DNA from: an uncultured Dysgonomonas sp.
GTDB lineage: Bacteria; Bacteroidota; Bacteroidia; Bacteroidales; Dysgonomonadaceae
Length of the DNA stretch: 52,844 bases
Assembly (NCBI GenBank): GCA_937995835.1
Contig: CALKIV010000102.1
Location: 1 to 52,844 of the forward strand
Direction: 5' to 3'
Every line of letters begins with the position of its first letter. Position 1 is the first letter of the stretch. This document shows positions 1 to 10,117 of this stretch, piece after piece. The notes below the pieces were generated by a model that searched no databases, was not told where the DNA came from, and saw only the letters and a program-made list of their open reading frames with translations. The position numbers and the translations under genes are program-made.

Positions 1-74
1 GGATCAATTTCTCCTGTTTGCGCAAAGATCGAGCCTGCACAAAATAATGCGATTGATAATAAATAAGTTTTCAT
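1..74 (-). CDS. N-terminus of an exported protein (partial)
   Basis: An ATG on the minus strand at 74 opens a frame that runs off the left edge. The 24 visible residues begin MKTYLLSIALFCAG and end in SIFAQTGEID: a short positive N-region, a hydrophobic core and an Ala-Gln cleavage site, so this is a classical Sec signal peptide of Bacteroidetes type. The gene lies 28 bp downstream of the broken porin on the same strand and could share its transcript. No mature domain is visible, so no function can be assigned. Confidence 0.6.
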   Translation of the reverse strand, partial: MKTYLLSIALFCAGSIFAQTGEID

Positions 75-101
75 GATATACATATTAATTAAGTTAATGA
101 A

Positions 102-1279
102 TTAAAACAATAACATTAGTCGAGCAGATATTGCACTGAAGCGTTGCTCACCAATGATTGAATGCTTATCCAATTTTACATTTGTGTAATTTAGACGTAC
201 ATGTAAGAATTTGCTATAACAGTAGTTTACAGCGCAGGTAATATCACTTTGTTTACCTCCAAAGATACCAGAATCAGCATCATTAAGATTTGTCCAACCA
301 TAACGAACTAAAAGCTCCAATTCTCCTGGTTGCGCTCTAAGCATACGAGAGAGACCTTTGTCGTAACGATAAGGCTTACCAATAGCCAAAACACCCATTT
401 GTGAATAAAATCCACGAGCATTATATGATGTCAAATCATGCTCACGCTTAACATGTGCCTGAAAATATTCACCCTGTGCATAAACTCTACCTATGGCACC
501 AATAAATTCCGCCCCGAATCTTTGTTGATTCTTTGCATCACCAATCTTAGCATTGATGAATTTTCTTTTTTCAACAACAGTTCCAGTACCACTACTATAG
601 CCCACACTTCTTATCTTTTGATAAGAGTTTCCATCTTCATCTGTACCTATTCCTGCAGCATCTGCTTTTCGCAACTCTCCAGCCAATCCGATGTGGAATA
701 TTTTCCCCTCTTCTCTTAATGGATTGAAAACAAAACGACCGGCAGCTGCAAAACCTTGACTTCCTTCCTCTGCTCCCTTGCGACATTGTTATCGGCAAAC
801 ACACCTCCTGAATACCAAAACTTATCAGAATAACTAGTATACTGTACCCCCAAGTGACGTTTTCCTCCGAAAGCTTGTGAAGCCGATGATGAAGTGACAA
901 ACTTATTTCCCACAGATCCATCAATGTATTCGATACCGAAAGGTTCAACAAAGTGCCCCAATTTGAAATGAGACTTTTTGTCCTTCATGTTATACTGGAT
1001 AAAAATATCCTTGAACGACAGTTTAGAATTAGCAAAACCAAAAACGATTTCCCCTTTCCATTGATTATACGTTGCTTTCATTCCCAATCGGATATCACCA
1101 AATGCAACCCCATTACTCAATGGCTCTTTGTCTTTGAAATACTTTGCTAAATCGACGTAAAAACGTCCTGTTGGAGCTAGTTCAAACTTATCTCCTGTTT
1201 GCTTTTTCGGCGTTTCTTGAGCCTGCAAGGCGCTAGCAATACATAGAATAATGCTAAATAAAAAGATACGACTTTTCAT
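102..1279 (-). pseudogene. OprP-like porin (phosphate-selective porin O/P type), split by a frameshift
   Basis: The gene begins at 1279 with a signal peptide (MKSRIFLFSIILCIASALQA) and encodes an outer-membrane beta-barrel. Alternating aromatic/polar strands and the family-typical FKLGHFVEPFGIEY segment point to the porin O/P family of about 390 residues. The first frame stops at 716, but homologous barrel sequence (EGSQGFAAAGRF...) resumes in another frame and runs to 102, ending in the Phe expected of barrel proteins. Adding one base near 775-782 would restore a single 392-codon frame, so a one-base deletion (or a sequencing error) is the simplest explanation. A canonical promoter lies upstream and a LacI regulator is divergent. 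The transported substrate is unknown. Confidence 0.75.
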
Positions 1280-1419
1280 AAAATTAAATTTAAAATGGTT
1301 AACTACATGTTAAGATTCAAAAGATCACTTTTAGATTCAGAGTGTTACGAATTCTATACTTTTCAATCCGTCATCATGGCCATAAATTAGGAATAGAAAA
1401 CAAGAACCGTGTACGTCCA

Positions 1420-1451
1420 CAAATATAGAACATTTATTAATAAAACACAAA
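1420..1451 (-). promoter_or_regulatory. Bacteroidetes-type promoter of the porin gene
   Basis: Read on the minus strand there is a -33 box TTTG (1451-1448) and a -7 box TATATTTG (1427-1420), separated by 20 bp. This matches the sigma-ABfr consensus (TTTG, 19-21 bp, TAnnTTTG). It would place the start about 130 nt upstream of the porin ATG. The rest of the divergent spacer up to the LacI gene at 1541 is AT-rich with no other clear element. Confidence 0.65.
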
Positions 1452-1540
1452 ATAGAGTGTTAAAATTTAATTTAATATTAAAAATTATGAAATATCCAAT
1501 TCAAAACCTATCTTTAGACAAATGAATGTTATAACAAGAG

Positions 1541-2623
1541 ATGGCTAAAAAAATAAGGATTAAAGACATTGCAAAACTTGCCAATGTATCGCCTGGAACC
1601 GTAGACCGTGTATTACACAAGAGGGGGAACGTATCACCCAAATCCAAGCATGCTGTGGAGAGTGCTTTGGAACAATTGAATTACAAGACTAACATCCACC
1701 TTTCGGCTATATCCCTTAAGAAAAAGTACAAAATAACAATCGTTATACCAAGCTTCAATAGCGGAGAATATTGGGAAGATGCCTATAGGGGCATACAACA
1801 AGCCATCAAGGAGTACGAAGTGATTGATGTAGATACTAATTTTATATTCTATGATCAATTTGACTACAAGACCTTTACAAGTATATACATCCAAATTGAA
1901 AAAGAAAATCCTAATGCTGTTATCATAGGACCGACATTTATTAATGAGACAATAACACTAACACAATGGTTGGAGGAACGAAAAATTCCTTATGCCTTTG
2001 TTGACTCTTTTATTGAAGGAACTACTCCTCTGACAAGCTATTTGGCAAATCAGTACAAGTGTGGCTACCTAGTGGGAAGGCTAATTGATGCCATTTGCCC
2101 CCCATCTTCTGAGATTGTGCTTTTTCAGATTGCAAAAAGCCACAATTATATAGGAAATTCCACAATATTGAGGAAAAATGGCTTTGTAGCCTACTTTAAT
2201 GACAAAAGAAACAGAAATATAGTACACACCGAGCTACTTTCGCCACTGAACGATGCAGAAGCAAATAAAACAATTGTTCAATTTTTCGAAAAGCATCCAA
2301 ATGTCAAGGGATGTGTAATGCTCAGCTCTAGAGGCCATATGGTGGCAAATTATATTGAAAAGACAAAACGCGATGACCTCAAATTAGTCTGTGTCGATTT
2401 AACATCACTAAACAGGAAAGCTCTACTCAACGGAGATATCAAATTCGTTGTTGGGCAACGACCTAGAATGCAAGGATTTATGGTATACAAATCCATCATC
2501 CTACATCTAGTATATGGGCATACTAACAACCCTATTAACTTTCTGTCCTTAGACATCATCACTCCTGAGAACATTGAAGTTCACGACAACAATTCATATC
2601 TAGCTTCCGATTTCCAATCATAA
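1541..2623 (+). CDS. LacI-family transcriptional regulator
   Basis: A 360-residue LacI-type regulator. Residues about 5-50 carry the LacI helix-turn-helix with the DIAKLANVSPGTVDRVLH signature. A hinge follows, then a periplasmic-binding-protein-like effector domain (from about residue 65, ITIVIPSF onward) of the kind that binds sugars. The length is usual for the family. It is divergent from the porin, so control of that porin operon is the most direct inference from context. It faces the heparinase gene tail to tail and may or may not act on the PUL. The effector cannot be told from sequence. Confidence 0.9.
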   Translation: MAKKIRIKDIAKLANVSPGTVDRVLHKRGNVSPKSKHAVESALEQLNYKTNIHLSAISLKKKYKITIVIPSFNSGEYWEDAYRGIQQAIKEYEVIDVDTNFIFYDQFDYKTFTSIYIQIEKENPNAVIIGPTFINETITLTQWLEERKIPYAFVDSFIEGTTPLTSYLANQYKCGYLVGRLIDAICPPSSEIVLFQIAKSHNYIGNSTILRKNGFVAYFNDKRNRNIVHTELLSPLNDAEANKTIVQFFEKHPNVKGCVMLSSRGHMVANYIEKTKRDDLKLVCVDLTSLNRKALLNGDIKFVVGQRPRMQGFMVYKSIILHLVYGHTNNPINFLSLDIITPENIEVHDNNSYLASDFQS

Positions 2624-2689
2624 AGCGATCAACCTTTCAATGAGTTTCTGACTATTCATAACGCTTGATGAATAATAAGTTATAAATAA

Positions 2690-2719
2690 AAAGCTACAAG
2701 TATTTCAACTTGTAGCTTT
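2690..2719. terminator. Bidirectional hairpin terminator between LacI and lyase genes
   Basis: An 11-bp perfect stem (AAGCTACAAG with its complement, plus an outer A-T pair) around an 8-nt loop, with A-rich sequence on the left and T-rich on the right. It lies between the convergent ends at 2623 and 2823 and could end transcription from both sides. Confidence 0.7.
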
Positions 2720-2822
2720 CATTTACATAAAATTAGGGGTAGTATTGAAGAACATTAACAATTTCACTAAACTATTTTCCTCAACTAAGAAACTTAAAAG
2801 ACAGTTATGCCTCATGGTTAGG

Positions 2823-4661
2823 TTATTCAATAGGAATTAATTTAACCTTAAAGGTTTCGTCGGCACTAGGAGCAATAATTGCACTAAATCCCACTCTAAC
2901 CGTTCCCGGATTAGGTAGATCATAATCATTTGGAGGATCATTATTTAATACCATCAATTCAATCTGATCTCCCCCCTCCACACTAAGTCTCATTTTTATT
3001 CCATTTTTACTTAGCTCAATATCTCTTTCACTGACTATTTTAGCCTCGGCTGAGGTTACCATTATCCATTGAATATCATGCTTTTTTCCTTTATTCTTTA
3101 TTTTATCAACCACAGTCAAATAATCTTTATTATCGAGAGTAACAGAGCGAATCGCCTGATCAAAAGCATCTCCAAAAGTTGACGTTAGATCAATAGAGGC
3201 ACCTTTTTTCTCCTCTGTTTCATACCTCTCAACAATTGGAGCAAAGCTATCAACTCTATGACGTTCTCCGTCTACGGTCAATGTATTATGTGCCTTATTA
3301 TTCAAACGAAACACATCCCACCTCTGTCCATCTTGAGTTTGATTCCACAGATCTACCCCTTTACTTTCTAACGTGATATAAGATTGTACTCCTAAGTCCA
3401 TAGCCCAACGAACCCCCTGATATTCATAGACAAATGATCCCGCATCCATATGAGCATGAGATGTTTTGGGTGAACCTCCTTTAACACCCAAATAAGCATC
3501 ATTTATACTCTCCCAGCCTCCTCGATAGATAAATATTGGAGTTTCTCCTCTGTTGTACCAATAATTATTCTTTGGACTTTCTATTTCATTTAAGTTTAAA
3601 TGATTACAGAACACCAATAAACTTGGCAACAATCTTGGCTCTGCAATATATGTTCCTTTATTTTCTATAAAATTATCAGGAAGCTTATCTATTCTGTTTC
3701 GTTCAAACCAAGCAACAGAAAGATCCTTCAACTTTGCAGCACACCAAAACATCATCACATTACACAAAGCTTTTCTTCCTGTATCTCCAAAGTTAAATGA
3801 ATCACCACTTGGTGCTACCATAAACTGCATAAAACGTGCTGAATTCAAAAATCCCTGAGCACAACTCAAGCCTGCATCAGAACCTAGAGCTGTTTCTAAT
3901 GCTGCAATAAGCATTATCTGAAAACTTGTACCATATCCCCAATAACCATAACCTTCGGGATATCCCCCGTCCGGAGCATAAACTTCTAAGGCAAAGGGGT
4001 TACTCTCTAAAGCTTTATCTATAATCCTTTTCGAGTAGTTTGGCTCATCTTCAATTATCGCTAATGCTCCGAAAACCAATCCTGCATTGCATACTTGATT
4101 CCAGTTATTTGCTCGCTGATAAAACCAAGCTTGCCGCTCGTTTTCCGATGGTTCAAATCCCTTTTCAATGATAGCTTCACGAACAATCTTTTTTGTATCA
4201 TCATCAAGATAATCATAAAGCCAATCATAACCAATCCCTAAAGCCATCACCATTTCTCCTACATCTAAAAAATGATTAGGATTCCAATCAGAGAAATTAG
4301 AGACTGCCAACATCTCTTCTTTTGCTCTTTCAGCATAACTGGCATTTTGTGTCATTCGATAGGCATATGAAAGATAATATATCCGTTGCAATGCTAAACG
4401 TGATATTGCTAAGAGTCTCTTACCTTCCATAACTCGCTCTACCACCGGCATTATTAGTGTACGATCGCACTCTTCAAGTATTTCTTGATGAACATGCAAC
4501 AACCCTCTATTTGTATTGATAGATTGCCTAACAACATCTTCGCCTCCAGCAAGCATCAACAAACGAGGGTGTGAAGCAATACTATCATAGTTATACTTAT
4601 CAACAGCTACTAGAGGCACTGCCATGAGCGACATTAATAATACACACAATATTTTTTTCAT
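2823..4661 (-). CDS. Heparinase II/III-superfamily polysaccharide lyase
   Basis: A 612-residue exported enzyme with signal peptide MKKILCVLLMSLMAVPLVA. The first about 350 residues are helical and rich in W/Y (an alpha/alpha-toroid typical of uronate lyases). The C-terminal beta-sandwich carries the hallmark SHAHMDAGSFVYE near residues 400-412 and AHNTLTVDG near 457. Such enzymes cleave uronic-acid glycosidic bonds by beta-elimination, leaving 4,5-unsaturated ends, which the GH88 encoded just upstream removes. It is the last gene of the susC-susD-lyase-GH88-lyase run. It differs clearly in sequence from the other two lyases here. The PL family number and exact substrate cannot be fixed by eye. 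Confidence 0.85.
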   Translation of the reverse strand: MKKILCVLLMSLMAVPLVAVDKYNYDSIASHPRLLMLAGGEDVVRQSINTNRGLLHVHQEILEECDRTLIMPVVERVMEGKRLLAISRLALQRIYYLSYAYRMTQNASYAERAKEEMLAVSNFSDWNPNHFLDVGEMVMALGIGYDWLYDYLDDDTKKIVREAIIEKGFEPSENERQAWFYQRANNWNQVCNAGLVFGALAIIEDEPNYSKRIIDKALESNPFALEVYAPDGGYPEGYGYWGYGTSFQIMLIAALETALGSDAGLSCAQGFLNSARFMQFMVAPSGDSFNFGDTGRKALCNVMMFWCAAKLKDLSVAWFERNRIDKLPDNFIENKGTYIAEPRLLPSLLVFCNHLNLNEIESPKNNYWYNRGETPIFIYRGGWESINDAYLGVKGGSPKTSHAHMDAGSFVYEYQGVRWAMDLGVQSYITLESKGVDLWNQTQDGQRWDVFRLNNKAHNTLTVDGERHRVDSFAPIVERYETEEKKGASIDLTSTFGDAFDQAIRSVTLDNKDYLTVVDKIKNKGKKHDIQWIMVTSAEAKIVSERDIELSKNGIKMRLSVEGGDQIELMVLNNDPPNDYDLPNPGTVRVGFSAIIAPSADETFKVKLIPIE

Positions 4662-4703
4662 CTCTTAGATATTAAACAAAACAATATAACCAGAAAGAAT
4701 ATA

Positions 4704-5921
4704 TTAATTAAAGAATGTTTGTTTTTTCACCAAAGCTTCTAAAAAATAATAATCAGCATAGTTAAGAGGCACATCTATTTCATTGTTATGAGGGATACTG
4801 CCAACTGAGTGCATCAAAAGGAAATTTCCATTAGTGCCCACTAAAGCCAGATAACTAGGACTCGACAGTGATGCTACTATTTTATCAGCTACTTCTCTAT
4901 ATTCAGTTTTGCCATACAAACTCAACTCGTATAGAGCTGAGGCAGTTATTGCTGCCGCAGATGCATCACGAGGCTCATGTGGAATATTTGGAGCATTAAG
5001 ATCCCAATAAGGAACTAAGTCAATCGGCATATTAGGGTGTGAAAAAATAAAATTATAAATATTTTCAGCTAATTGAAGATAACGCTCATCTTTAGTTTCT
5101 CTATAACATACAGTAAACCCATAAAGAGCCCAAGCTTGCCCTCGTGCCCAAGCTGATTCATCAGCATAGCCTTGTGCAGTTTGTCTACTTCTAACTTCTC
5201 CACTACCATTGTCATAGTCCACTACATGATAAGAACTAAAATCATCTCTAAAATGGTTTGCTAGAGTTGCGTCAGCATGAGACACCGCTATTTTATAGAA
5301 AGTCGAATCTCCACTGAAACGAGTAGCATCAAACAACATCTCTAAATTCATCATATTATCAATTATCACAGGACAATCCCATCCTCTGGTAGCCTGCCAA
5401 TCCTTATCTACATCCCATGATTGAATGACTCCTGGTATTGGACGAAAACGAGTGGAGAGAGATTTTGCTGCTGTAATGATAACATCTTTATACATCTCAT
5501 TTTTTGTGATACGATAGGCATTACCAAAGCTACAATTGATCATAAAACCTATATCATGATGCTCAGTTAGGTATTTTGCATTCTCTATACTTTCAGTATA
5601 TTTAACACCTAGCTTTTTCCAGTTCTCGTTTTTCGTAAGATCATACATATACCACATCGTAGCTGGAAAAAATCCTGTAGTCCAGTCTTCAAGAGGTATA
5701 TACTTTACATGCCCCTCTTCAGTAGTGCGAGGATTTATAAACTTTCCTGACTTTTCGATTAGTTCAGTTTGCCATCCCAACTGTAATTCTGCAACCTTGA
5801 CTACATTACTGACACTTCCCAAGTCAAAGTTTGTTGTGGTACTTATTTGGTCTTGATTCTGGCAGGCATTTAATAATACCATCCCAACCAATAGAATTGT
5901 GATATAAAAAAAATTCTTCAT
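4704..5921 (-). CDS. GH88 unsaturated glucuronyl hydrolase, lipoprotein
   Basis: A 405-residue lipoprotein (lipobox LLNAC, Cys20). GH88 enzymes hydrolyse the 4,5-unsaturated uronic acid left on oligosaccharides by lyases. The two family catalytic/hydration aspartates are visible at D123 (HHDIGFM) and D188 (VIIDNMMNLE). The conserved GYADESAWARGQAWALYG segment and the PRDASAAAI motif are also present. Length matches the family. It lies between two heparinase-type lyases, 42 bp before the second and about 100 bp after the first, so it should act on their products. The linkage preference (hyaluronan, heparosan, chondroitin-like or other) is not readable. Confidence 0.92.
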   Translation of the reverse strand: MKNFFYITILLVGMVLLNACQNQDQISTTTNFDLGSVSNVVKVAELQLGWQTELIEKSGKFINPRTTEEGHVKYIPLEDWTTGFFPATMWYMYDLTKNENWKKLGVKYTESIENAKYLTEHHDIGFMINCSFGNAYRITKNEMYKDVIITAAKSLSTRFRPIPGVIQSWDVDKDWQATRGWDCPVIIDNMMNLEMLFDATRFSGDSTFYKIAVSHADATLANHFRDDFSSYHVVDYDNGSGEVRSRQTAQGYADESAWARGQAWALYGFTVCYRETKDERYLQLAENIYNFIFSHPNMPIDLVPYWDLNAPNIPHEPRDASAAAITASALYELSLYGKTEYREVADKIVASLSSPSYLALVGTNGNFLLMHSVGSIPHNNEIDVPLNYADYYFLEALVKKQTFFN

Positions 5922-6021
5922 TATTATAGCTTATATTTACATTTACAATACATAAAGAGAGTCCTCCCCCTGACAAACAGGGGGAATATCTACTTTTCTC
6001 AAAGGACTCATCTAAACGACA

Positions 6022-8244
6022 TTAACGATACCCTGATTGTTCTTTCACTTCTTGCGTAAAACTCTCCGAGCGAATGATTTGTTCTCCCAACTTAATAGTG
6101 ATAGAGCCTTTGGCTTCACCCGTAGAAGAAAATATTACAGTATATTCTTTGTTGTTATATTTAAAATTGACTCCTAGTTCTTTTTCATTCTTAATAGCAT
6201 TACTACTAATCATTTTGGTCAACACTGACTTATCTCCAACTTGTATAAGATGCAAGAATTGGTCATAAGTATTTGTTTCTTGTGGTGAAATTTTCACACG
6301 CCATTGTCCATACATTTCATGATCGTTGGGTCGATATGTTGAAGGCAAGGTCCAGTTTCTTCCTCCTGACCAGAACTGTTTTCCATCACCTCCTACTTTT
6401 TCATTATTATACTTTTCAGGGAAAAGAGTTCTACAAAAAAGTCTGCCGTTTGATTGATCCGCATAAAATGTACTACCATCTACCACCGGCTCTGTAGCTG
6501 TATGAAGCAACCACTTTTTAGGATAATCTGATCGTTTTGACTCCACTCTGTCATAGACGATAAAAATATCGGGCAAAAGATAAACAAACTGCCGAAGCAC
6601 TAATGCTGACTTATCTTTATGGTAAGATTTTGTTGCATCGGATGCAATGTATACGTAGTCTTTATTCTCCTCGAAGGCGATGACCTTTGAACCTAAATTA
6701 TTATTCTGACCACCATCATTTGGAATCGCTGTTACTGTTTCTTCCGGTGCTGCATTTCCCCAATATGCTGGCATAACCTCACCTGGCATCTCTATTGTCA
6801 CACAATTATGAGCAATAGTTCGGCTATAATAATTCGGCAAATGAATTCCTGGTTCAGGACGAGTTCCCGTATCCATTGCCACAAAACCTTTCTTATAAAT
6901 AGTAAAATGGTTATTGTCGTAATGTCGGTGAGAGTCTACTGTTCCGTCAGCCGTAAACAAAGCATATGTATCCTCCTTTCCATCCCCTGATCTCATATAA
7001 ATCTGACCCAAATTTTCGAAGAATCTAGCAGTAGGCAAGTCTACTGGAATTGAACCAGCTGCCCCTTCGTTGATATCTGTTAACAAAAAGGGAGTGATAG
7101 GAAACTCAGTTTGCTCTTTCTTCCCTGCTTTATTTCTCAGCCAATTGGTGAGTGGAACAATCTCCGGATTAGTCTTGCCAAAAAGGTGTAATACCTGAGA
7201 GAGATGTAAATGCAAATAATTAACTACATAGCCATTAGTCCAATGATCTGCATCACCAAAACCAAACTCTTTATTATTTCCTGTAATCCAGCTCCAGTAA
7301 ATAAAATTAGGATATAAGGCCAAATGTGCACACTCTTCTGAGATATCCATCCCCGTAGCAGACTGGAAAGATTGCATGAAATTAAGTTCAGCCCAAGGAT
7401 ATGCCTTCAACGCATATTCTAAAACAGCTGTCGCCGAGCCCCCATCATCTCCAGCTATTTCTTTTCTATACTTAATCAACTTCATGTGTTGATCATAGCC
7501 ATCGCGCAAGAGTTTAAGAGCTAAAACATCGTCAATCCCTGATTTGTAAAAGACCAAACCGGCATACCACTCAAGAACCCCTGTTCCATAGAAACCGGTT
7601 GTTATATCACTACTCCTATTTTCGCGATAAAACTCTGGACGGTCTTTAGACGGCAACATAAAACTGATCTCCTTCAACAGTTTTGTTCCAATATTTTTGC
7701 GCTCCTCTTCTGTCAGATCATTATAAATCCAATCGTAAGCGGCCAAAGTATTAATCCTAGAGAAACTTCTCCATGCTATATTTAGCTTATTGTTGTTTCT
7801 GTATTCATAATAATTGACCAAACTTGTTAGAAGATTTTTCGTCAATTCTAAGTATCTAGCTTCTTTTGTCACCTGATATATGAAAGCCGCCTCAGCTGCT
7901 CGCATACCATATTCATGATCAGAGTTAGAGGATCCGTCTTTTGCATTTGGAGCTGAAAATGTGATATCTTTTCCATGTAGTTTATCTACTCGACTTTTAA
8001 TCGTCGAGTAGGCATTATTTTCCAATCCTAAAGCTTTCATCTTGACTTGCTCAAATGTTGCTTTATTAAAGAAGACTCTAGGGTGTTCAGTAGTCACATT
8101 CGTCAGCCAATATCCAGAATTTTCGCCTCCTGGCTTAGACTTATCTTCCATTCCTTTATCGCTATCACATGCAATGGATAGCCAACAAATCAAAACCAAT
8201 ATTAATTTGGATATAATTTTAGACTTCATTTTAATATGTTTCAT
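6022..8244 (-). CDS. Heparinase II/III-superfamily lyase, lipoprotein
   Basis: A 740-residue predicted lipoprotein (lipobox WLSIAC). A second ATG at 8229 would give a more usual signal peptide (MKSKIISKLILVLICWLS) and may be the true start. It has an N-terminal helical toroid and a C-terminal heparinase II/III sandwich. Key motifs are SHRHYDNNHF near residue 438 (His/Asp metal or active-site segment) and TIAHNC near 476. It is clearly paralogous to the 743-residue lyase at 15067-17298: RENR..GFYG..VL.WYAGLVF.K.G.DD, the PWAE.NF..FQSAT block and the FWSGG.NWTLP block are shared. It starts 22 bp after susD, in the same operon. Confidence 0.85.
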   Translation of the reverse strand: MKHIKMKSKIISKLILVLICWLSIACDSDKGMEDKSKPGGENSGYWLTNVTTEHPRVFFNKATFEQVKMKALGLENNAYSTIKSRVDKLHGKDITFSAPNAKDGSSNSDHEYGMRAAEAAFIYQVTKEARYLELTKNLLTSLVNYYEYRNNNKLNIAWRSFSRINTLAAYDWIYNDLTEEERKNIGTKLLKEISFMLPSKDRPEFYRENRSSDITTGFYGTGVLEWYAGLVFYKSGIDDVLALKLLRDGYDQHMKLIKYRKEIAGDDGGSATAVLEYALKAYPWAELNFMQSFQSATGMDISEECAHLALYPNFIYWSWITGNNKEFGFGDADHWTNGYVVNYLHLHLSQVLHLFGKTNPEIVPLTNWLRNKAGKKEQTEFPITPFLLTDINEGAAGSIPVDLPTARFFENLGQIYMRSGDGKEDTYALFTADGTVDSHRHYDNNHFTIYKKGFVAMDTGTRPEPGIHLPNYYSRTIAHNCVTIEMPGEVMPAYWGNAAPEETVTAIPNDGGQNNNLGSKVIAFEENKDYVYIASDATKSYHKDKSALVLRQFVYLLPDIFIVYDRVESKRSDYPKKWLLHTATEPVVDGSTFYADQSNGRLFCRTLFPEKYNNEKVGGDGKQFWSGGRNWTLPSTYRPNDHEMYGQWRVKISPQETNTYDQFLHLIQVGDKSVLTKMISSNAIKNEKELGVNFKYNNKEYTVIFSSTGEAKGSITIKLGEQIIRSESFTQEVKEQSGYR

Positions 8245-8266
8245 AGGTAAAGTATATCACCATTGA

Positions 8267-10093
8267 TTAATAAACCCATCCCTCACGTTTTTTAATATTA
8301 GGATTTCTTTCAATTTCAGCCTTAGGCGCACTCCATGGCCACATAGTATCAGAATAATACCATGCGTACTCTGTCATATCACCCCACCATGACTTTCCTC
8401 CATTTTCGTTATTCCCTTGAAATTTTGATTCTTTATAGGTTCCCCAACGAACTTCATCAAAGTAGTTTACTGATTCCACACACATTTCGATACGGCTTTC
8501 ATATCTGATTTTTTCCAACATATCTTCTTTAGAGGCTACACCATTAGGTCCTCCACCTCCATTAACAAGCTTAGGCATATGAGCACGAGTTCTAATATCA
8601 TTAATCAGACTTATAGCTCCTGCTATATCATTTTCTTGAGCCAGAGCTTCTGCATGCATCAAATGCACATGAGTAAATCTGATTAACGGCCAATCCGTAT
8701 GACATCTGTTGCTATAAATTAGCCTTCCTTGATCATACTCTACATATTTTCGATAACAGTAGAAAGCAGAAAATCTTTTATCGAGCCAAAAGTCACCACC
8801 ATCATATCCCCTCTCGAACAGAGGCCAACGTGCTTGTTTGCCACGCTGTAGCTTTCCGCCATTATACGTGGTCACACAGCAATCTACTGGCTCATAAGGA
8901 GTCAAAACTGTTTGTTTGAGACGTGGATCTCTATTTTCATAAGCCTCTTTTACTCGGGCTTCATTTCCCTTATCCAGATAATATTTGTCATAGACGTGTT
9001 GTCCGACTCTCTTCACCACTCCACTTTTTAGAGATGCTAATTTTGAATTAGTATTCAGCCCATCTCTACAGAAGAAAACTTCACGCTGAGCCGGTGTCAA
9101 CAGATCCCAATCTTCTAGACCAACAACCTCTCTCCAAAGAAATTTAGAACCGTCTGCATTTTGATAATAATCCACAAAATCTGTAGAGGGTTTGATCTCA
9201 GTCCAACCATTATAAGTGTCACGAGCTCCCATGATAAGCTGAATATTATCACTCCAACCATCTTCCTCGCTAAATTGCAGAGGAAATATCATCTCTTTAT
9301 GCTTTTCGTTTTCAAACTTGAATAGTTCGACATATTCACCATTCCATAATCCATAGCCACTAGATTTAACTTTTTCAAAATCTTTTATAGCCATTCCAAA
9401 TTCTTTTTTCCACATATACACCATACCTCGCATTGCATAGGCTGCACCCTTTGATGGACGACCATAATTAGTTGCACCAAGTGTATTATCAGCCAGATGT
9501 TGATTATCTATACAATACGTTAAATCGTCAATGATAACTTGCCATACTTCATCTGCCGAAGCCTGAGTGCGTACAGTCTCTTCATTGTTTACCGGTTCTA
9601 GATATATAGGTACTCCCTGAAAAAGCATATTCAAACGATTGTAAGCCCATGCACGCATGAAGCGAGCTTCACTCTGATATCTTTCAAGTTTTTCAGGAGA
9701 TAATCCTGCTCTGTGCAGGTTAGCTATGGCATCATTACAGGAGTGAACGATAGTATAACAGAATTTCCACTCATGAGCTATTTGCCAATCGCTAGCTCGT
9801 TTGTCAGAATAAGAAAGTAATCTTACTGGATAATTATTAGAATAATAATCGGTAGCAAAGCTCATTCCCTCAATGCCCTGTCTATTGAGTCCATCACTTC
9901 TACTAAGCTGAGGACTACCCAAACTTGTTGCATACAATTTTGCATAAATTCCTATAATGCCATTATCTGCTGTAGTTTCCGAAGTCCACATATTTCCGGC
10001 TGCAAATTGATCTGTTGGACTCAGCTCCAAAAAGTCGCTACAAGAAACATGTATAATAGCTAAAAGTGCTAATAAGTATATTATTTTTTTCAT
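8267..10093 (-). CDS. SusD/RagB-family glycan-binding lipoprotein
   Basis: A 608-residue SusD homologue with a short signal and lipobox (IIHVSC, Cys19), followed by SDFLELSPTDQF, the usual start of a mature SusD. Family features are the TPR-like helical N-terminal half (RFMRAWAYNRLNMLFQGVP) and the late signature HVHLMHAEALAQ with an IRTRAHMPKL segment. It forms the surface lid of a SusC/D importer. It lies 24 bp downstream of the SusC frame, as is normal for these pairs. Confidence 0.95.
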   Translation of the reverse strand: MKKIIYLLALLAIIHVSCSDFLELSPTDQFAAGNMWTSETTADNGIIGIYAKLYATSLGSPQLSRSDGLNRQGIEGMSFATDYYSNNYPVRLLSYSDKRASDWQIAHEWKFCYTIVHSCNDAIANLHRAGLSPEKLERYQSEARFMRAWAYNRLNMLFQGVPIYLEPVNNEETVRTQASADEVWQVIIDDLTYCIDNQHLADNTLGATNYGRPSKGAAYAMRGMVYMWKKEFGMAIKDFEKVKSSGYGLWNGEYVELFKFENEKHKEMIFPLQFSEEDGWSDNIQLIMGARDTYNGWTEIKPSTDFVDYYQNADGSKFLWREVVGLEDWDLLTPAQREVFFCRDGLNTNSKLASLKSGVVKRVGQHVYDKYYLDKGNEARVKEAYENRDPRLKQTVLTPYEPVDCCVTTYNGGKLQRGKQARWPLFERGYDGGDFWLDKRFSAFYCYRKYVEYDQGRLIYSNRCHTDWPLIRFTHVHLMHAEALAQENDIAGAISLINDIRTRAHMPKLVNGGGGPNGVASKEDMLEKIRYESRIEMCVESVNYFDEVRWGTYKESKFQGNNENGGKSWWGDMTEYAWYYSDTMWPWSAPKAEIERNPNIKKREGWVY

Positions 10094-10117
10094 GTCAAAT
10101 GTTTTTTTATTTTTTTA

